Below are positions 1 through 11,368 of a stretch of DNA of 64,000 nt, in pieces. The notes under the pieces were generated by a model. It worked only from the letters and a program-made list of their open reading frames with translations. It searched no databases and was not told where the DNA came from. Source of the DNA: Coix lacryma-jobi var. lacryma-jobi (lineage: Eukaryota > Streptophyta > Magnoliopsida > Poales > Poaceae); NCBI GenBank assembly GCA_009763385.1, contig CM019826.1:97572848-97636847 (forward strand). Reading direction: 5' to 3'. Position 1 is the first letter of the stretch, and each line of letters opens with the position of its first letter. A program made the translations under genes and the position numbers.

Positions 1-3000
1 GCTTAGGTTCAAATACCTTCCTTAATCCAATTAGACATGGAGTCTAGTTTGATTATTGATCTAAAATTAGCTTGTGTAGACATTGGATATTTTGTTGGAC
101 TAGCCCCTACAGAAAACTCTCAAATACAATTTGGGAAAGTCCTGAGATGAATTCACATCAGAGATGAAGCAAAGCATATGATGAATTGCACAAAGAAGAC
201 TCAGCTCATTCATCATGGATGAAAGAACTGTGAGTATTAAAGTTTATTTAAGTCTATCTTCTACTCCAAGTTATCTTTTGCCTTGAACCATGTTAAAATG
301 CAGCCAACACATAAAATACTAGTCTATGCTAAAGTAATCCTAAAATCATCTTTTCATTAGCATGGATGAATAACACATAAGTTGTGGATAACAACCCATG
401 TTTCAAATTCAGTGCAATCCTTTGGGTACATGTCCACTAATATTTTGTAGGAGATGAGATTTGCTTGTTCATGGTGTGAACTTAAAAGATCCAAAACCCA
501 ACCCGTGGATAGACAAAACTCATCATCAGACAAGTCACTAGTGAAGTCGTAGGCAGCCAAGCTTTGAGCAATCCCAAGGCCTAAGCCAGGACACTGATGA
601 CGAGCAGGATACAACTCACCCCGTATGGGTCAATCTATGAATACGTTCATCATTGTTGAAGACATCAACACCGACACCAACAACAAATATCAGGGTGACG
701 ATATGCCACTACATTATAACATGCATCTGTGTCATCCAAAGGAAGTTTGTTGGTGGTTCACTATGAAGACAAGCAGTGGAAGTTCTCCTCACTACTAATC
801 AATGCAACACAAGAGCTAGTTTGGGGGACGAGGTGGTACGACTTCAACAACAACAAGGTCTACAAATTCAACACATGAACATGTTGTTGAACAAATTTGG
901 GCATCCACCTACTTCACAAGCCAGCTTGGGGGAGACACAATTTCGTTGTCTAGATTTGTTTAATGATCAAGGGTAGGAAGGAGAAATCCAGCTTCAAGAC
1001 ACTTTGACCTCCTTCTCACCACTTTGATCAGTACAAGCGACTAGATGCTGCCCCAGCCAAGAAGAAGAATATGATCCATCACTCATTCTTGAAAGATCGT
1101 TCTTGAACACCACCAATGTTGTCATCTATGTCAGAACTGGAGACGTCCACTTTTGGATCTTTGATCAAAAGGCGCTGCTTATTTAACAACTACACCACAT
1201 ATGAGCAGTCGAAGAAAACCAATAAAAGATGTTGACTTAACCGACAAAGGAAGAACCAACTGCCAGGAATTGAGGGTTACATCATGAAGGATGAAGCCAC
1301 TGCACTGCAAGAATTCAGAGATGGAGAGATAGTACCCGAGGCTAAAAATCAAGAGAATAGTTGACCAAGTCTCCATCATCTAGACCTGTTGAGAACAAGA
1401 CTCAGCCGATCCACTATGAGATAGGTAAGAGAAGACAAGCCATTCATGAACAACAACTAGCTAGACAAGAGAATCTTCCACAAGGTGGATCGACACGATC
1501 ACTCTTCAATGATAAAGCAACATTTCAAGGTAAGTGACCATCACTTTAAAAGCTTCTCCTTGTTTCTGGTCTGCGTATACATAAAGAACCAAACATGTTT
1601 AAGTTGCGCCTCACTTGATCCAACCTAATCAACTCACCATGTTCAGTTCTTTACTCTTTGTTCTTAGCTTTACTCTCTTGAATCTCACTATCTTAATTAA
1701 ATGAGCTAAAATGTTGTGCATCCAACCTTTGGAAGATGATATATCACAATCATCAACACATTATGCATAGATTATCCTTCCTTGGATTAAGTAATCTGAT
1801 ATGTTAAATATTTTAAGATGCTACTTTCATGCTCATCTTCTGATCCTATCACTCATGTTAAGTTTGAATAGAACACATAAACAACAAGTTTATCTTGTGC
1901 AATGTGCATAAGGTTAGAGAGGAATGAACAAAACTTTTGGTTCTGTTGGTGTTTTTCCACCAACAGATCCCATGCACTTGATCTCTACCTTGTCTTTATG
2001 AGTAGGATACACTCTTGAGAAAACATAGAGGAGTTTGTCAACTCCTAAATTCTACAGAGTGAAGGTCCTGGATCTACAAGAACATGCACACTGAGCAAGA
2101 TGCTGCCAGCCTCGATAATTAATGTTTCACTTCAAATTGCTGGGCGAACGAAAAACATGGGTGACACCATATCCAGAGGTGTAGTTATCAAGGTCTACAT
2201 ATCGAGATCAAATGATACACCTCAGGAATGAACATGGTGAGAAGTCCTGTTCAGAGGACTTAAAATATTGAACCCTCGTCGAAAGGTAAAATCAGTAGTT
2301 ATCCATATTTATCTTTTATGCATTAATTTCTCTTTTTGCATGTTACGTTCTATCATTTGCATAATCATTTTTCCATAGCATATTTACTTTTCTACATTAG
2401 CATTGCATAAAAAAAAGAAAATAAAAATATTACACTGCATCATAAAACCTAAAAGCCCTATGTGAATAATTCTGTGGTGTGTAAAAACCCACATGAAATA
2501 TTCACTGTGGTGGCATAAAAATAAAAATACATTCATTTTGTTAAACTGTGATTGCATAATAGAAAATAATAATAATAAATAAAATATTGAGAAATAGATC
2601 TTACTGAAACTCTGGGCAACTAAGGCTTAAGTGGCCAACCACTAACGCTTAATCTGTTCCACATGTTCTGTTGTCTATTTGAGTTTTACAGGATCTGAAA
2701 GACCAAGAAATGCTGACGAGCAAGTGAATGTTCCATCTACTGTCGGAGCACTATCCAACAACCATCAATATCCATCAAAGCTTTGATAGAGGAAGTACAT
2801 TTCCACTACGAGTTCGCTACATGGCAAGAATGAACGACTACGTCAACATTCAGCTTGGGGGAAAGCACCCCCGTGTATCCACGTAAGTATCCTTATCCTC
2901 TTAAGTTTTCTTTCTATACATAAAGCTAAAAAATATATATAAAAAAATGTGGGCACATCAAGGCCCACCATTAATTAAAAAGAAAAAAAATATGGGCACA

Positions 3001-5719
3001 TAAAGGCTCAATGCTATTAAAGGAACCGGCGTGGGGGAGACGCACCACCGTTATCTTCGTAATCCACGTATGTTTTATTCACTATCTTAGTTATTTATAA
3101 TAAGTGTGTGTTAGGTTAAATAAATAGTGTGTTAAGTTTGTTTTAAGAAGTTAATAATAAAAGAAGAACTCTCTCTCTAATCTTTTACATGGAAATGATG
3201 AGTAGTTGCTCTATCTAATTTCTTTCAAGTACCTAGCCTTCAAAGCATGAGTTCTCCTGATTAATAATGATGCTTAAAAATAAAATTAAATATATAGGTA
3301 GAAAATGCTTGATCCAGAGTCTAGGTAACTGACAGATATGATATGTGATGATCTGAGCTACTATTATCTTGTTCTAAAACAACACTAGAGTTCCGGAGAG
3401 TTTCCAATATTAATATGACTAATAATGGCATTGAGTTAAATTAAGCTTTGTTGACCCTATGAGAAGTTATCATGCTATTGAATTGAGATCACTTACACAT
3501 TTCATCAATCCTCCGTATAAATGCTCATGATTATCTATTGTTATCCTCTCAAAAGTTTGTTGGAAGCATGTGGCTATTGAAAGAAAAGAGAGAAAAATAT
3601 ATATATATATCCAAGGAAATGAAAAGGAACAAGTGTCCGAACCTCAAAAAGATAGATCCCGAGGAAATAAAAAGGGACAAGTGTCCGGAACCTCAAAAAA
3701 AAGAAAAAAAATGAGAATATAAGAAAAAATGGGCATGTGCGCGTCAGTAGAATTAGCCTGATAGCCATGTGTCTCTGATAAACAAAAGAGAGTGATATAT
3801 TTCAAAAGAGCATCCGACTCCATTTTCTGTACACATGCACTTCTCGATTCAATGGTGTGGTTGACTTTCTCTTTGGATCCATTATTTAATTTGGCAACAT
3901 ATTTTTTTTAATCTTTTCTGAAAATTCATAAAACTCCGGGATAATGGTGAAGTGATAGAGCAAGATACATAATGCTTGATTTGATCATTCTATCTTTCAA
4001 TTACTCAGGATTCAAGGTAAAGTACTAATCCCCGTGATGAATAATATGATACTTTTTTCTATTCCATATGAGAACTTTTGTTTGAATACATGTGTACTTG
4101 TTGGGAGTGAAGATATTGCTGCAACTCCTGATCCATTGTTGAGATTGGCTTTGCTCGGGACTAGCAAAGGGTTTGGGAAAACTTGTTGATGGTCCTTAGA
4201 GTCAATATTATACCATCAACTATTGCATAAATTAACATGAAATGAACCATAAAGCATAGTTGTAGGGTTTGAAACTAATAAGTTCCACGAGTTTTGGTGC
4301 TCTCATTTGTTTTGTAGGACATCAATATTTCACCATATAAAGTGCCTCAAGTGATGAGTTGGAGTGCACCAATGCGAAGGGCTCGTCGAGATGATCGAAA
4401 CGGACATATCATTTTCTATATTCGGAGTCCCGGATGAAAAGATATTAATTTCGCAACGAAATCTGCAAAAGAAGGATCTAGAAGACACCAGAAGACACCA
4501 CGAGGCGGCCCGCCACGTGGGCCCACTAGGCCAGACCGACCGATCTATGGGCAAGATCGACCGGTCGGCCACAGAGGCCGTTTCGCCTCCGCCTTCTGGA
4601 ACCTTCTTCCACCGCCTCCTATGATGCATCTCCACCGTCCCTGAAGTCGGTTTGATACAATGGTGGGCGATGAATGTGACGCGGATCGATGACGTGGCAA
4701 TTCCTTACCCCCTACTCCATTCAGCACTATATAAGAGACCCCAGGGGTGCCCCCAAGAGCCATCTCCCTCTTCATTATTCATCTCCACATCAGAAACTAG
4801 GGTTTCAATGTAGAAGTAGAGGTCCCTCTAGATGAATCTCTTCTAGTTCATCTAGATTTAGATCTAGTTTGTCTAGTTCTAGTTCAAGTTGTCTAGTTCT
4901 AGTTCAAGTTGTCTAGTTCATCTAGTTGTAATTAGAGATCCAATTAGAAGAGGAGAAGGAGAGATCAGAGAGGAGCTACGCTCTAATTCCAGAGGAGTCT
5001 TCAGATATTTGGTATGCTTTTGTATCTTTTCTTATAAGACTTGTGCTTTAATATATTTATGTTCTCTAATTACTTTATGCTTTATTATATGATTAGTATG
5101 GTTGTTATATCTTGGCATGGGATCTTTGTTCGTATGGAGTGCTCTAGTTATCCTAAGTAATTGGAGTAGTAATCGATAGATTAAACATGGTGTTTAGTCT
5201 ATAGGTTACCTGAGGTTGCGCTCAATCCCACGGAATAGTTGTGGTAGCCCCAGGGGTGGCAGCTCTGTTAGGCCTTTGTAGTCCACCACGTTCGGATTGA
5301 TGTTTTCATAGAGCTTTTGGCAGCCTTCTCCCAACTACCTTTCTCCCAGTCTTCTTCGAGAGTTGGAAAGGACCTGCTGCTCCAAAGTGCCAATGTTTAT
5401 GACTGCTATATCCTTTCATATTTGTTGCCTTAGAACCCAAGTAATAGAGAAGTATATAGGAACCTTGATCTCTCCCGTTGTCCTCCGACTATAGTTATCA
5501 TTATGTGCTTTCATTCATTATCATATCATATATCATTCACTCCTGCTTTAGTCTATTTAGTACTCTGAGTTAGTAGATGCATGATAGTGAATTATCAGAT
5601 TCTTGACCCTTGCTTCACTGTGGTAAAATATAAATAACGATCCTGGAATACTACCGGTAAAATGCTACGATGGTGTTCTGTGCGCTTGCGGAATCTTTCA
5701 TATTCTATTTGCACTAACA
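1..5719 (+). mobile_element. Non-coding Tat/Athila-like LTR element A, 5' end outside window
   Basis: This is the 3' part of an LTR retrotransposon. Its internal sequence (1-4183) aligns by eye with element B from about 13370 to 18077 and, reversed, with element C from 51024 to about 55800. Its 3' LTR is at 4184-5719. No gag, reverse transcriptase or integrase frame is visible. A short stretch near 1075-1130 keeps a relic of the retroviral aspartic protease C-terminal motif (SLILERSFLNT). Purine-rich motifs like the polypurine tract recur at about 815, 921, 2851 and 3025. The element therefore looks non-autonomous and depended on enzymes supplied by others (inference). The 5' LTR and primer site would lie left of the window. 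Confidence 0.75.
4184..5719 (+). repeat. 3' LTR of element A
   Basis: The LTR starts TGTTGATGG directly after a purine-rich tract (4165-4183) and ends ACTAACA, so it has the usual TG...CA ends. A TATA-like sequence lies at about 4727-4734. The part around 4770-4930 matches the LTRs of elements B and C (start of U5-like text CTTCATTATTCATCTCCAC and repeated CTAGTTC motifs), but the outer parts differ, so A is a diverged subfamily. It carries short tandem copies of a TCTAGTTCTAGTTCAAGT-type unit at about 4868-4920. The matching 5' LTR is outside the window, so no target duplication can be tested. Confidence 0.8.
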
Positions 5720-5839
5720 AACGTCAACAATTTGCTCATGTTCTACTCTGCTAGTCTGCTCTGCTCTACTCTCACTCCTTCTTCTTCTTTGTTTTGCAGG
5801 TTGGTGCCCGACGCGTTGTCTTCCTCCTCTAGAGTAGAC

Positions 5840-8031
5840 ATGGCCAGGCCACCAGCAAAGCGCCCGTTGAGGGACGGTGCTGGAGCAGGAGGTCGGGGTC
5901 GGGGTCGGCTGTCCGGCTCATCCGTCGTCGGTGCTGGTGCTGGGCTTGCAACACGGGGGGAGGATGCAGGTCAGGATCAGTATCCCCTCCTCAACGACGG
6001 CAAGGACCTAGCGCTGCACCCCGACGACTTGCTGGAAGTCGAGGATGACGACGACATCCGTGATGACGTAGCTGACTTATTCGGCATCGACCTCGGTGAT
6101 GGCAACCAGCCCATTGAGCTCGATGGCGATGACGGCGACGGTGGAGTGGCTGCCTCAACAGAAACTCATGGTACCTCAACGTCTGGTAAGCATATTTCTG
6201 TTGTTTGGGAGCATTTCAGTGAGATCTTGGAGAATAAAGTTTGAGTTGCTGCAATCTGTAAAACATGTGGTAAAAGGTACACTACTAGATCTGCTACTGG
6301 CACTGGTCATTTGAAATGGCATATGAAATCTTTCATTAAAAATTAGGATCATGCAAGTATGGTGTAGTCTAAGCTTGCTCTGAATCCTGATGGATTGAAA
6401 AACTGGGTGTATGATCCTATGGTTGCTCGCACTGAGTTGTGTCATTTGATTGCTAGGCTGGACCTTCCTTTAGGGACAGGTGAGACGCAAGCTTGGGAGG
6501 ATTACATTAAGCATGCTCATAACCCTCTTTTTGAAAAAGTTTCTAGACAGACCACCACTAGAGATTTGTCTAAACTGTTTGATTCACAACGTGTTATGCT
6601 TATGAAATCTGTGTTGCCAGCTGCATCTTCTGTTTCTTTGACATCTGATATTTGGTCTGGTAATGCTAAGGAGGATTATATTTCTTTTGTTGCACATTAT
6701 GTTAGTGCAGATTGCGAGTTACAGAAAAAAGTTATTGGTTTAAGGTTGATTGAGGTTTCACATTCTAGTGAAAACATTGCTGATAGGATTGCTAGTGTAC
6801 TTGAGGAGTTTGGTTTGATTGACAAGGTGTTTTCTGTGTCTCTAGACAATGCTTCTGCTAATTCTAAGGCTTATGAGATTTTGCAACCAATCTTATTTGG
6901 TCAGTTGTTTTCTTATCCTGCCCCTACAAGAGATGATCCAAATAAGGTTCAGTACTTGCTTGTGCATCAGCGTTGTGCATGCCATATCATTAACTTGATT
7001 GTTAAATCTGGCTTGAAATGGTTGAAACCATATACTAAAGATTTTAGAACTACAATAAACTTTTTAAATTCCTCTAATCAAAGAATTGAATTGTTTAAGA
7101 ATTAATGCAATGCTAAGGGTCTTAGACCTAGGAAGTTTGGCTTGGATATGGATGTTAGATGAAATTCTACTTATTTGATGCTCAAACACTTGCTGCCATA
7201 CAGGGAAGTATTCACTGTTTTCATAAATTCTAATTATGGTTCTACTTTGTTGAGTCCACAAGATTGGTATTGTGTTGAACAAATAATGGTATTCCTAGAA
7301 CTCTTTTATGATTGCACTGTATTTTGTCTGGTGTCTATTATCCCACTACTCCACTAGTTTTGCACCATTTGCTTGACATTGCTGAACATTTGCAAAAAGC
7401 TGAAAGAGGTGCAGGATTTATAATGATTGCTTCTCCTATGAAACTGAAATTTCTTAAATATTGGGAGAAAATTCCACTACTTTATTCATATGCATTCATT
7501 CTTGGTCCTGGAGCTAATACGAAAGGCTTCTTTAATGTGCTTGATTTGCTTGGTAAGGCAACTGGATGCAGTTATAGTTTATACTATAGTGATGTCAAAA
7601 ATGAATTATATAGATTGTTTGCCAAGTATGAAGAGAAATTTGGTGCAGCTAGGTCTCATAGGGTTTCAGTGCCTTCAGGTTATACTGGTAAGAGAAAACA
7701 GGCATGGGGAAGGATCTTTGGAGGTCCTGGTGAATCCCTTGTATGTTCCCCCTCATCTTCATCAACTCCATCTACTGTTAGTGAACTCAAAGCTTACTTA
7801 GATAGTGATCCTGTAGAATGTTATGAGGAATCATTTGACGTACTTCTCTGGTGGCGTGACCACAAGCTCACCTACCCCATTCTGTCTATTATGGCTTGAG
7901 ATATCATGTTTGTCCTTGTATCTACTATCTCTTCTGAGCCTTGTTTCGGTTGTACATCTAGGATACTCGAGGACCGGCAGCGTCGCTTATTGCCTAAGCA
8001 TTTGGAGATGCTCACCTGCATCAAGGACTAG
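5840..8031 (+). pseudogene. hAT-family transposase pseudogene (BED zinc finger, hATC)
   Basis: A hAT transposase cuts and pastes its own DNA element. The frame opens at ATG 5840 (MARPPAKRPLRDG). A Gly/Arg-rich and then acidic N-terminal region is followed by a BED-type zinc finger at about 6190-6330 (CKTCGKRY with a later HLKWHMK), the catalytic-domain region with SLTSDIWSG and the SVSLDNASAN motif (about 6400-7350), and a C-terminal dimerisation region (about 7770-8030; ELKAYLDSDP, then FDVLLWW, then SEPCFG). The frame is broken by stops at about 6242, 6344, 6368, 7103, 7160 and 7897 and by a frameshift near 7330, so it cannot make a full protein. Motif order and spacing fit Ac-like grass hAT elements. 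Function is assigned from family motifs. Confidence 0.85.
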
Positions 8032-8764
8032 GAGCTAGGAGCAAGAAGGGAACAACATACACCTGAGGACTTGGACCTGGAGGAAGCATTCAAGAACCAC
8101 TTCCTGGATGAACAAGGCGAAGGCAGTGGGAACAGCAGCCGCAGCGGCGGTACTACTGGTGGTGGTTAGAACTTAGAAGAAGAAGAGATCTTGAGAGGTA
8201 AGGTACTCGTACTCCCTTGTGTTCTACAAGTTTCATTTTGCATCTTTACATTCTGCAGCTAATTGCTTCAACATTTTGTAGATATTTTTGGTGTGGCAGG
8301 ACAGAGTGAGTCACAGTCACTGATGCCTGTTGCCTGATGCCCTGATGGAGTATGAACTTTGTCACTGACTCACTGATGGAGGCTATGGCTGTTTGCCTAT
8401 TTGTAATAGGATAGAACTGTTGATCTTTTGCTACTGTGTGCTATGAACTCACTAAGTCACAATGACTTTGCCACTGATGTGTTGGCTATTGTAATAGGAT
8501 AGAACATTGAACATTTGAACTCTTTGAGCTGACTGCACTCATTATTCCTTTCTAGGGTTTCTCACAAGGGTGAGTTTTACCTAGAAAGGTTTTTAATGAA
8601 GCAACATTGCACAAAAATAGCTCATTTTCATTATCATCATAATTTCTCTATTATCTGTCTATTATCTGATTTTTGATGTTATCTGTAATATGTGTGACTA
8701 TGTGACATGACAGTGTGAATGAAAACACTTAGAAAATTTGATAAAAAATAAAGTCTTTTCAGCA
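8032..8764 (+). other. Non-coding 3' part of the hAT element
   Basis: After the transposase stop there is no convincing reading frame. The stretch is moderately AT-rich and lies between the transposase remnant and the GC-rich terminus, as the 3' untranslated and subterminal region of such elements does. Confidence 0.5.
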
Positions 8765-8940
8765 TCCGGGCGGTAAAATTATTCGTGCCCATCGGGCGGC
8801 CCGACACAACGTAACGGCCCACGGGCCGTGCCTTGGGCCGGCGGCCAGGCACGAGCACGGCTGTGGCACGACCTGACAGGCACGGTGGCCCGTTGAGGCA
8901 TGACCCTCCGTCGGGCTGGCACGGCCCGATGGCCATCTAT
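8765..8940 (+). repeat. GC-rich subterminal and terminal region of the hAT element
   Basis: A sharp GC-rich block in AT-rich surroundings. Words such as CGGGCGG, GGCCCG, ACGGGCC and GGGCCG recur in both orientations, as in the subterminal transposase-binding regions of grass hAT elements (family knowledge). The run ends with GATGGCCATCTATA, taken as the terminal repeat. The left-hand partner is not in the window, so the terminal pair and the 8-bp target duplication cannot be confirmed. Confidence 0.55.
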
Positions 8941-9058
8941 AGCGGAAGGTTCTAGGATAGGAAAACAAATATGGCACTCGACTATGGGACAATGGAAAAA
9001 CACTCGAAACTAATGGTAAATATCAACCGGATGGTATACCTGAAGCTTTGATTACCAC
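8941..9058. other. Short unassigned stretch between hAT end and chromovirus LTR
   Basis: Only 118 bp. No gene, repeat or terminus could be recognised here. Confidence 0.4.
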
Positions 9059-9980
9059 TTGATGTGAACAAGGGTGCCCGATCTTCCGAAAGGTTCTGGT
9101 AACTCTCGATTTGCTAGAAACAAGACACACGTCGATCCGGCTTCCGAACAACACGATCCGAAACCCCGCAATCGCAGCACCACGTCTCCTTCGGTTATCA
9201 ACCGGTGTTGCACGGTTGACCTCGCGAAGAAGGCTTAAGTCCTTGCCCGCGATTCGAAGAACACGAGCAAGAACAAGGAAGAATGCAACCAAATTGCAGA
9301 TGAATGATTAATCTCACGAGTTGGGGTCTCACAAACCGATGAAACGGCGAAACTGTTGTGAACAGAATAATCTAAGCAAAACCCAAAACCCTAACAAGGG
9401 TGACGGCTACAGTTTATAGCCCCTAAGGGTCATCACTCCCCTGCACGCGCCTCTCTAGTGGGCTCACTGACGATACACGGCCCAACGGACCAAAAATGGT
9501 GACGCAGCACTGTGATAGATTCTTTGCGCTGACTTGTTTCGATGATTCCTGTTGACTCAGGATGAATTTTGATATGATACCAGAACCATTGGTTAGCTTA
9601 TCAAAATAGCTTCCGAACAATATCTGGTTCATCAAAAACGGAGTCTGTATGCAACCTGGGTGACCAGTTTAGTGTTGACTGCTCCTAGACTCCAAAACTG
9701 ATTCGAAGTCGACCTGGTTTTGGTCTCCAACTTGCATCAGGCGCCCTTGCTGGTCCTCCATGCCTCCAAGCCTTCGTCTATGCATCTCTGAGTCCTCTCC
9801 ATGGTTCCTAATCAACAAATAATCATTAGGTAGCAATATATTCTCAAAAACATTTAAAGTGTTACACAGGAACGAACTCACCTCTAAATTTAGTTGACGC
9901 ATGCGAGCTCGTGTCATTGGACCATGATAACTTAGCGGAGGATCGTTGTGTGTATCCAAAGGAGTGATGTCCTCATCAGT
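9059..9980 (-). mobile_element. 3' remnant of a chromovirus (Ty3/gypsy): polyprotein tail plus LTR
   Basis: The left end starts TGATGTGAAC, matching the element end at 61695 (TGATGCGAAC), and the following text (GCCCGATCTT) is also shared. Toward the right it contains the coding tail of a gypsy polyprotein. The region is a homologue of 61695-62560, with clear divergence. Everything upstream of the polyprotein tail is missing: the frame runs directly into an unrelated pseudogene at about 9980, so this is a truncated copy. The inner LTR boundary could not be fixed but lies near 9660. Confidence 0.65.
9669..9980 (-). pseudogene. C-terminal tail of a chromovirus gag-pol polyprotein
   Basis: The minus-strand frame begins with an acidic DEDITPLDTHNDPP stretch and continues GPMTRARMRQLNLEV, the basic tail found at the very end of many grass Ty3/gypsy polyproteins. 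The copy at 62371-64000 has the equivalent GPLTRARARQLNHQV after its integrase. Only about 100 residues remain, and integrase, RNase H and reverse transcriptase are absent. It probably runs into the LTR, as chromovirus frames of the CRM type do (family knowledge). Confidence 0.6.
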
Positions 9981-9984
9981 TGCC

Positions 9985-11022
9985 CTGTGAGATGAAGTGC
10001 TTTTAAGGGAAGGCTAAATTCCTGGCATTTATATAAAGCCAGTTTCGGGTTAGGTAACGGATACTCGTTAATAAATCCAGGGAAGAAATATACGATCGTT
10101 CCATCTTCTTTCACTTTTAAATTATGACCTTGTATCACGTATGTTTCATTAATGATGGTGTAGGGGATGGAGATGTATGAGACATTGTGTCCATCCAGCG
10201 CACCAACACTCTCAGCAATACGAGTTACAAGAGACGTGCAGGATATAGAAGTGGAAACCTGAAACATCTCTAGCATGTGTAAAAAAATTTCACGAGCAGG
10301 GGCAATTTTATTTTTGTGGACAATCACAAAGAGTAATCTTAATTCATCATTTCTAACATAGCGAATGTCCAGGCTAGGACACAGAGTTATAGAAATCCAA
10401 CGGTGTATAAACCTCAAAGTGGGATGGTGAATTTGCATGTTGCGAGGTTGGAACTTGCCAACTACCGTGTGGCCAGAAATTTCGCCCCAAAACTTGTGGC
10501 GATTAAAGCTCTTAAGTGCGTGGTCAAGATCGATAGAGCATTTCTTATTAAAGCCAACATGAGATGTGAAATCCTTTCATGTTACTAAGTACTCAATATT
10601 AAACATGCGGAAGGTAAAGCCATCTTCTACTTCTACAGCGGTGCATAAAAATTGGTTGGTTAGGAAACGGGGACCTTCCTCATAGAGGGGGTCAAACTTT
10701 TCCCAACCAACTGCATTGAAAATAGCGCGGAATTTGGAATCCATACCTATCTTTTCGAGGAGGCCGGGGTCGTACTATGGTGTGTGGACGAAGGTGCGGC
10801 CCTGGAGGATCGCGTACGCCTGGAACTCTCGTTCCCAATCGAGGAAGACGTTGGTGTCATCCACGCTTGCTGCACCGGCTTGGCTTGCGATCGGCAGAGA
10901 TTCTACTCGTACCGAGCTCTCTTCTTGAACGACGGAGTACGACACGCTTTGGCTTTCGCGGGCGCTTCTCCCCCGTCGCTCTCTTCATCGCACCGGAGAG
11001 AGCACTTCCAAAACCCTTCATG
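9985..11022 (-). pseudogene. ATHILA-ORF1-like retroelement protein, broken
   Basis: On the minus strand an ATG at about 11022 opens a short basic leader (MKGFGSALSGAMKRATGEKR), then a shift of frame is needed to follow a region reading WEREFQAYAILQGRTFVHT. The frame has a stop at about 10763, continues from MDSKFRAIFNAVGWEKF through FTFRMFNIEYLVT, is stopped again (TGA, about 10583), and continues to 9985 through RFIHRWISITL and LVTRIAESVGALDGHNVSY. Its style matches plant retroelement proteins of the ATHILA ORF1 group (from memory, not searched). No zinc knuckle, protease or polymerase is present. It is truncated at the 3' side by the chromovirus tail. Function unknown. Confidence 0.5.
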
Positions 11023-11368
11023 ATCTTTGTGGAGTGGAACTAGAGAGGGGTTTTGGACAAGGCCTTGTTGCTAGTACCTTGCTCAAATTTTGTGGAAGTT
11101 TGTATGAAGATGAAGTATGAAGCTAGGAGATGGAGTGTGAGTGAGGAATATGAAGAAGTGTGGATGATATGAGCTCAACCAGCACCTCTGGTATTTATAG
11201 AGCTGGTGACCAGCCGAGAGGGAGAGAGGGCAACGGCTAGGAGCCGTTGGCCAAATTTGAGAGCTGTTGGACTCTGGCCAGGTGCGGCCGCACCAGGGGT
11301 GCAGGCGCTAGGGGAGGTAAAGGGGCCTAAAATTTAGCCTAGAAAATTTAAGGATCGTGCCGTAATAC
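11023..11368 (-). promoter_or_regulatory. Upstream region with TATA box of the ATHILA-like pseudogene
   Basis: On the minus strand CTCTATAAATACC lies at about 11195-11207, some 175 bp upstream of the ATG at 11022, a normal distance for a plant promoter plus leader. The upstream part continues at 19388 once element B is removed. It could be a 5' LTR, but no TG...CA ends and no recognisable tRNA primer site were found between the TATA box and the ATG. Confidence 0.4.
11364..11368. repeat. Left target-site duplication of element B (AATAC)
   Basis: The five bases AATAC precede the 5' LTR and recur at 19383-19387 directly after the 3' LTR, which fixes the element ends. Confidence 0.85.

Larger units (their letters stand above)
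5720..8940 (+). mobile_element. Remnant of an Ac-like hAT DNA transposon (right part)
   Basis: This stretch holds a broken hAT transposase, about 700 bp of non-coding sequence after it, and a GC-rich terminal region (8765-8940) with repeated GGCCCG/CGGGCC words. The last bases (GATGGCCATCTATA) look like a hAT terminal inverted repeat end. The left end is not seen, because element A abuts the transposase region at 5719. A polypyrimidine run ending TTTGCAG at about 5793-5800 looks like a splice acceptor just before the transposase start, so the upstream exon and left terminus probably lay left of element A (inference). Confidence 0.65.

Noticed and set aside
5732..5839. Transposase start upstream of ATG 5840
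   Set aside because: The frame is open but begins within LTR-flanking pyrimidine-rich sequence and crosses a likely splice acceptor near 5800.
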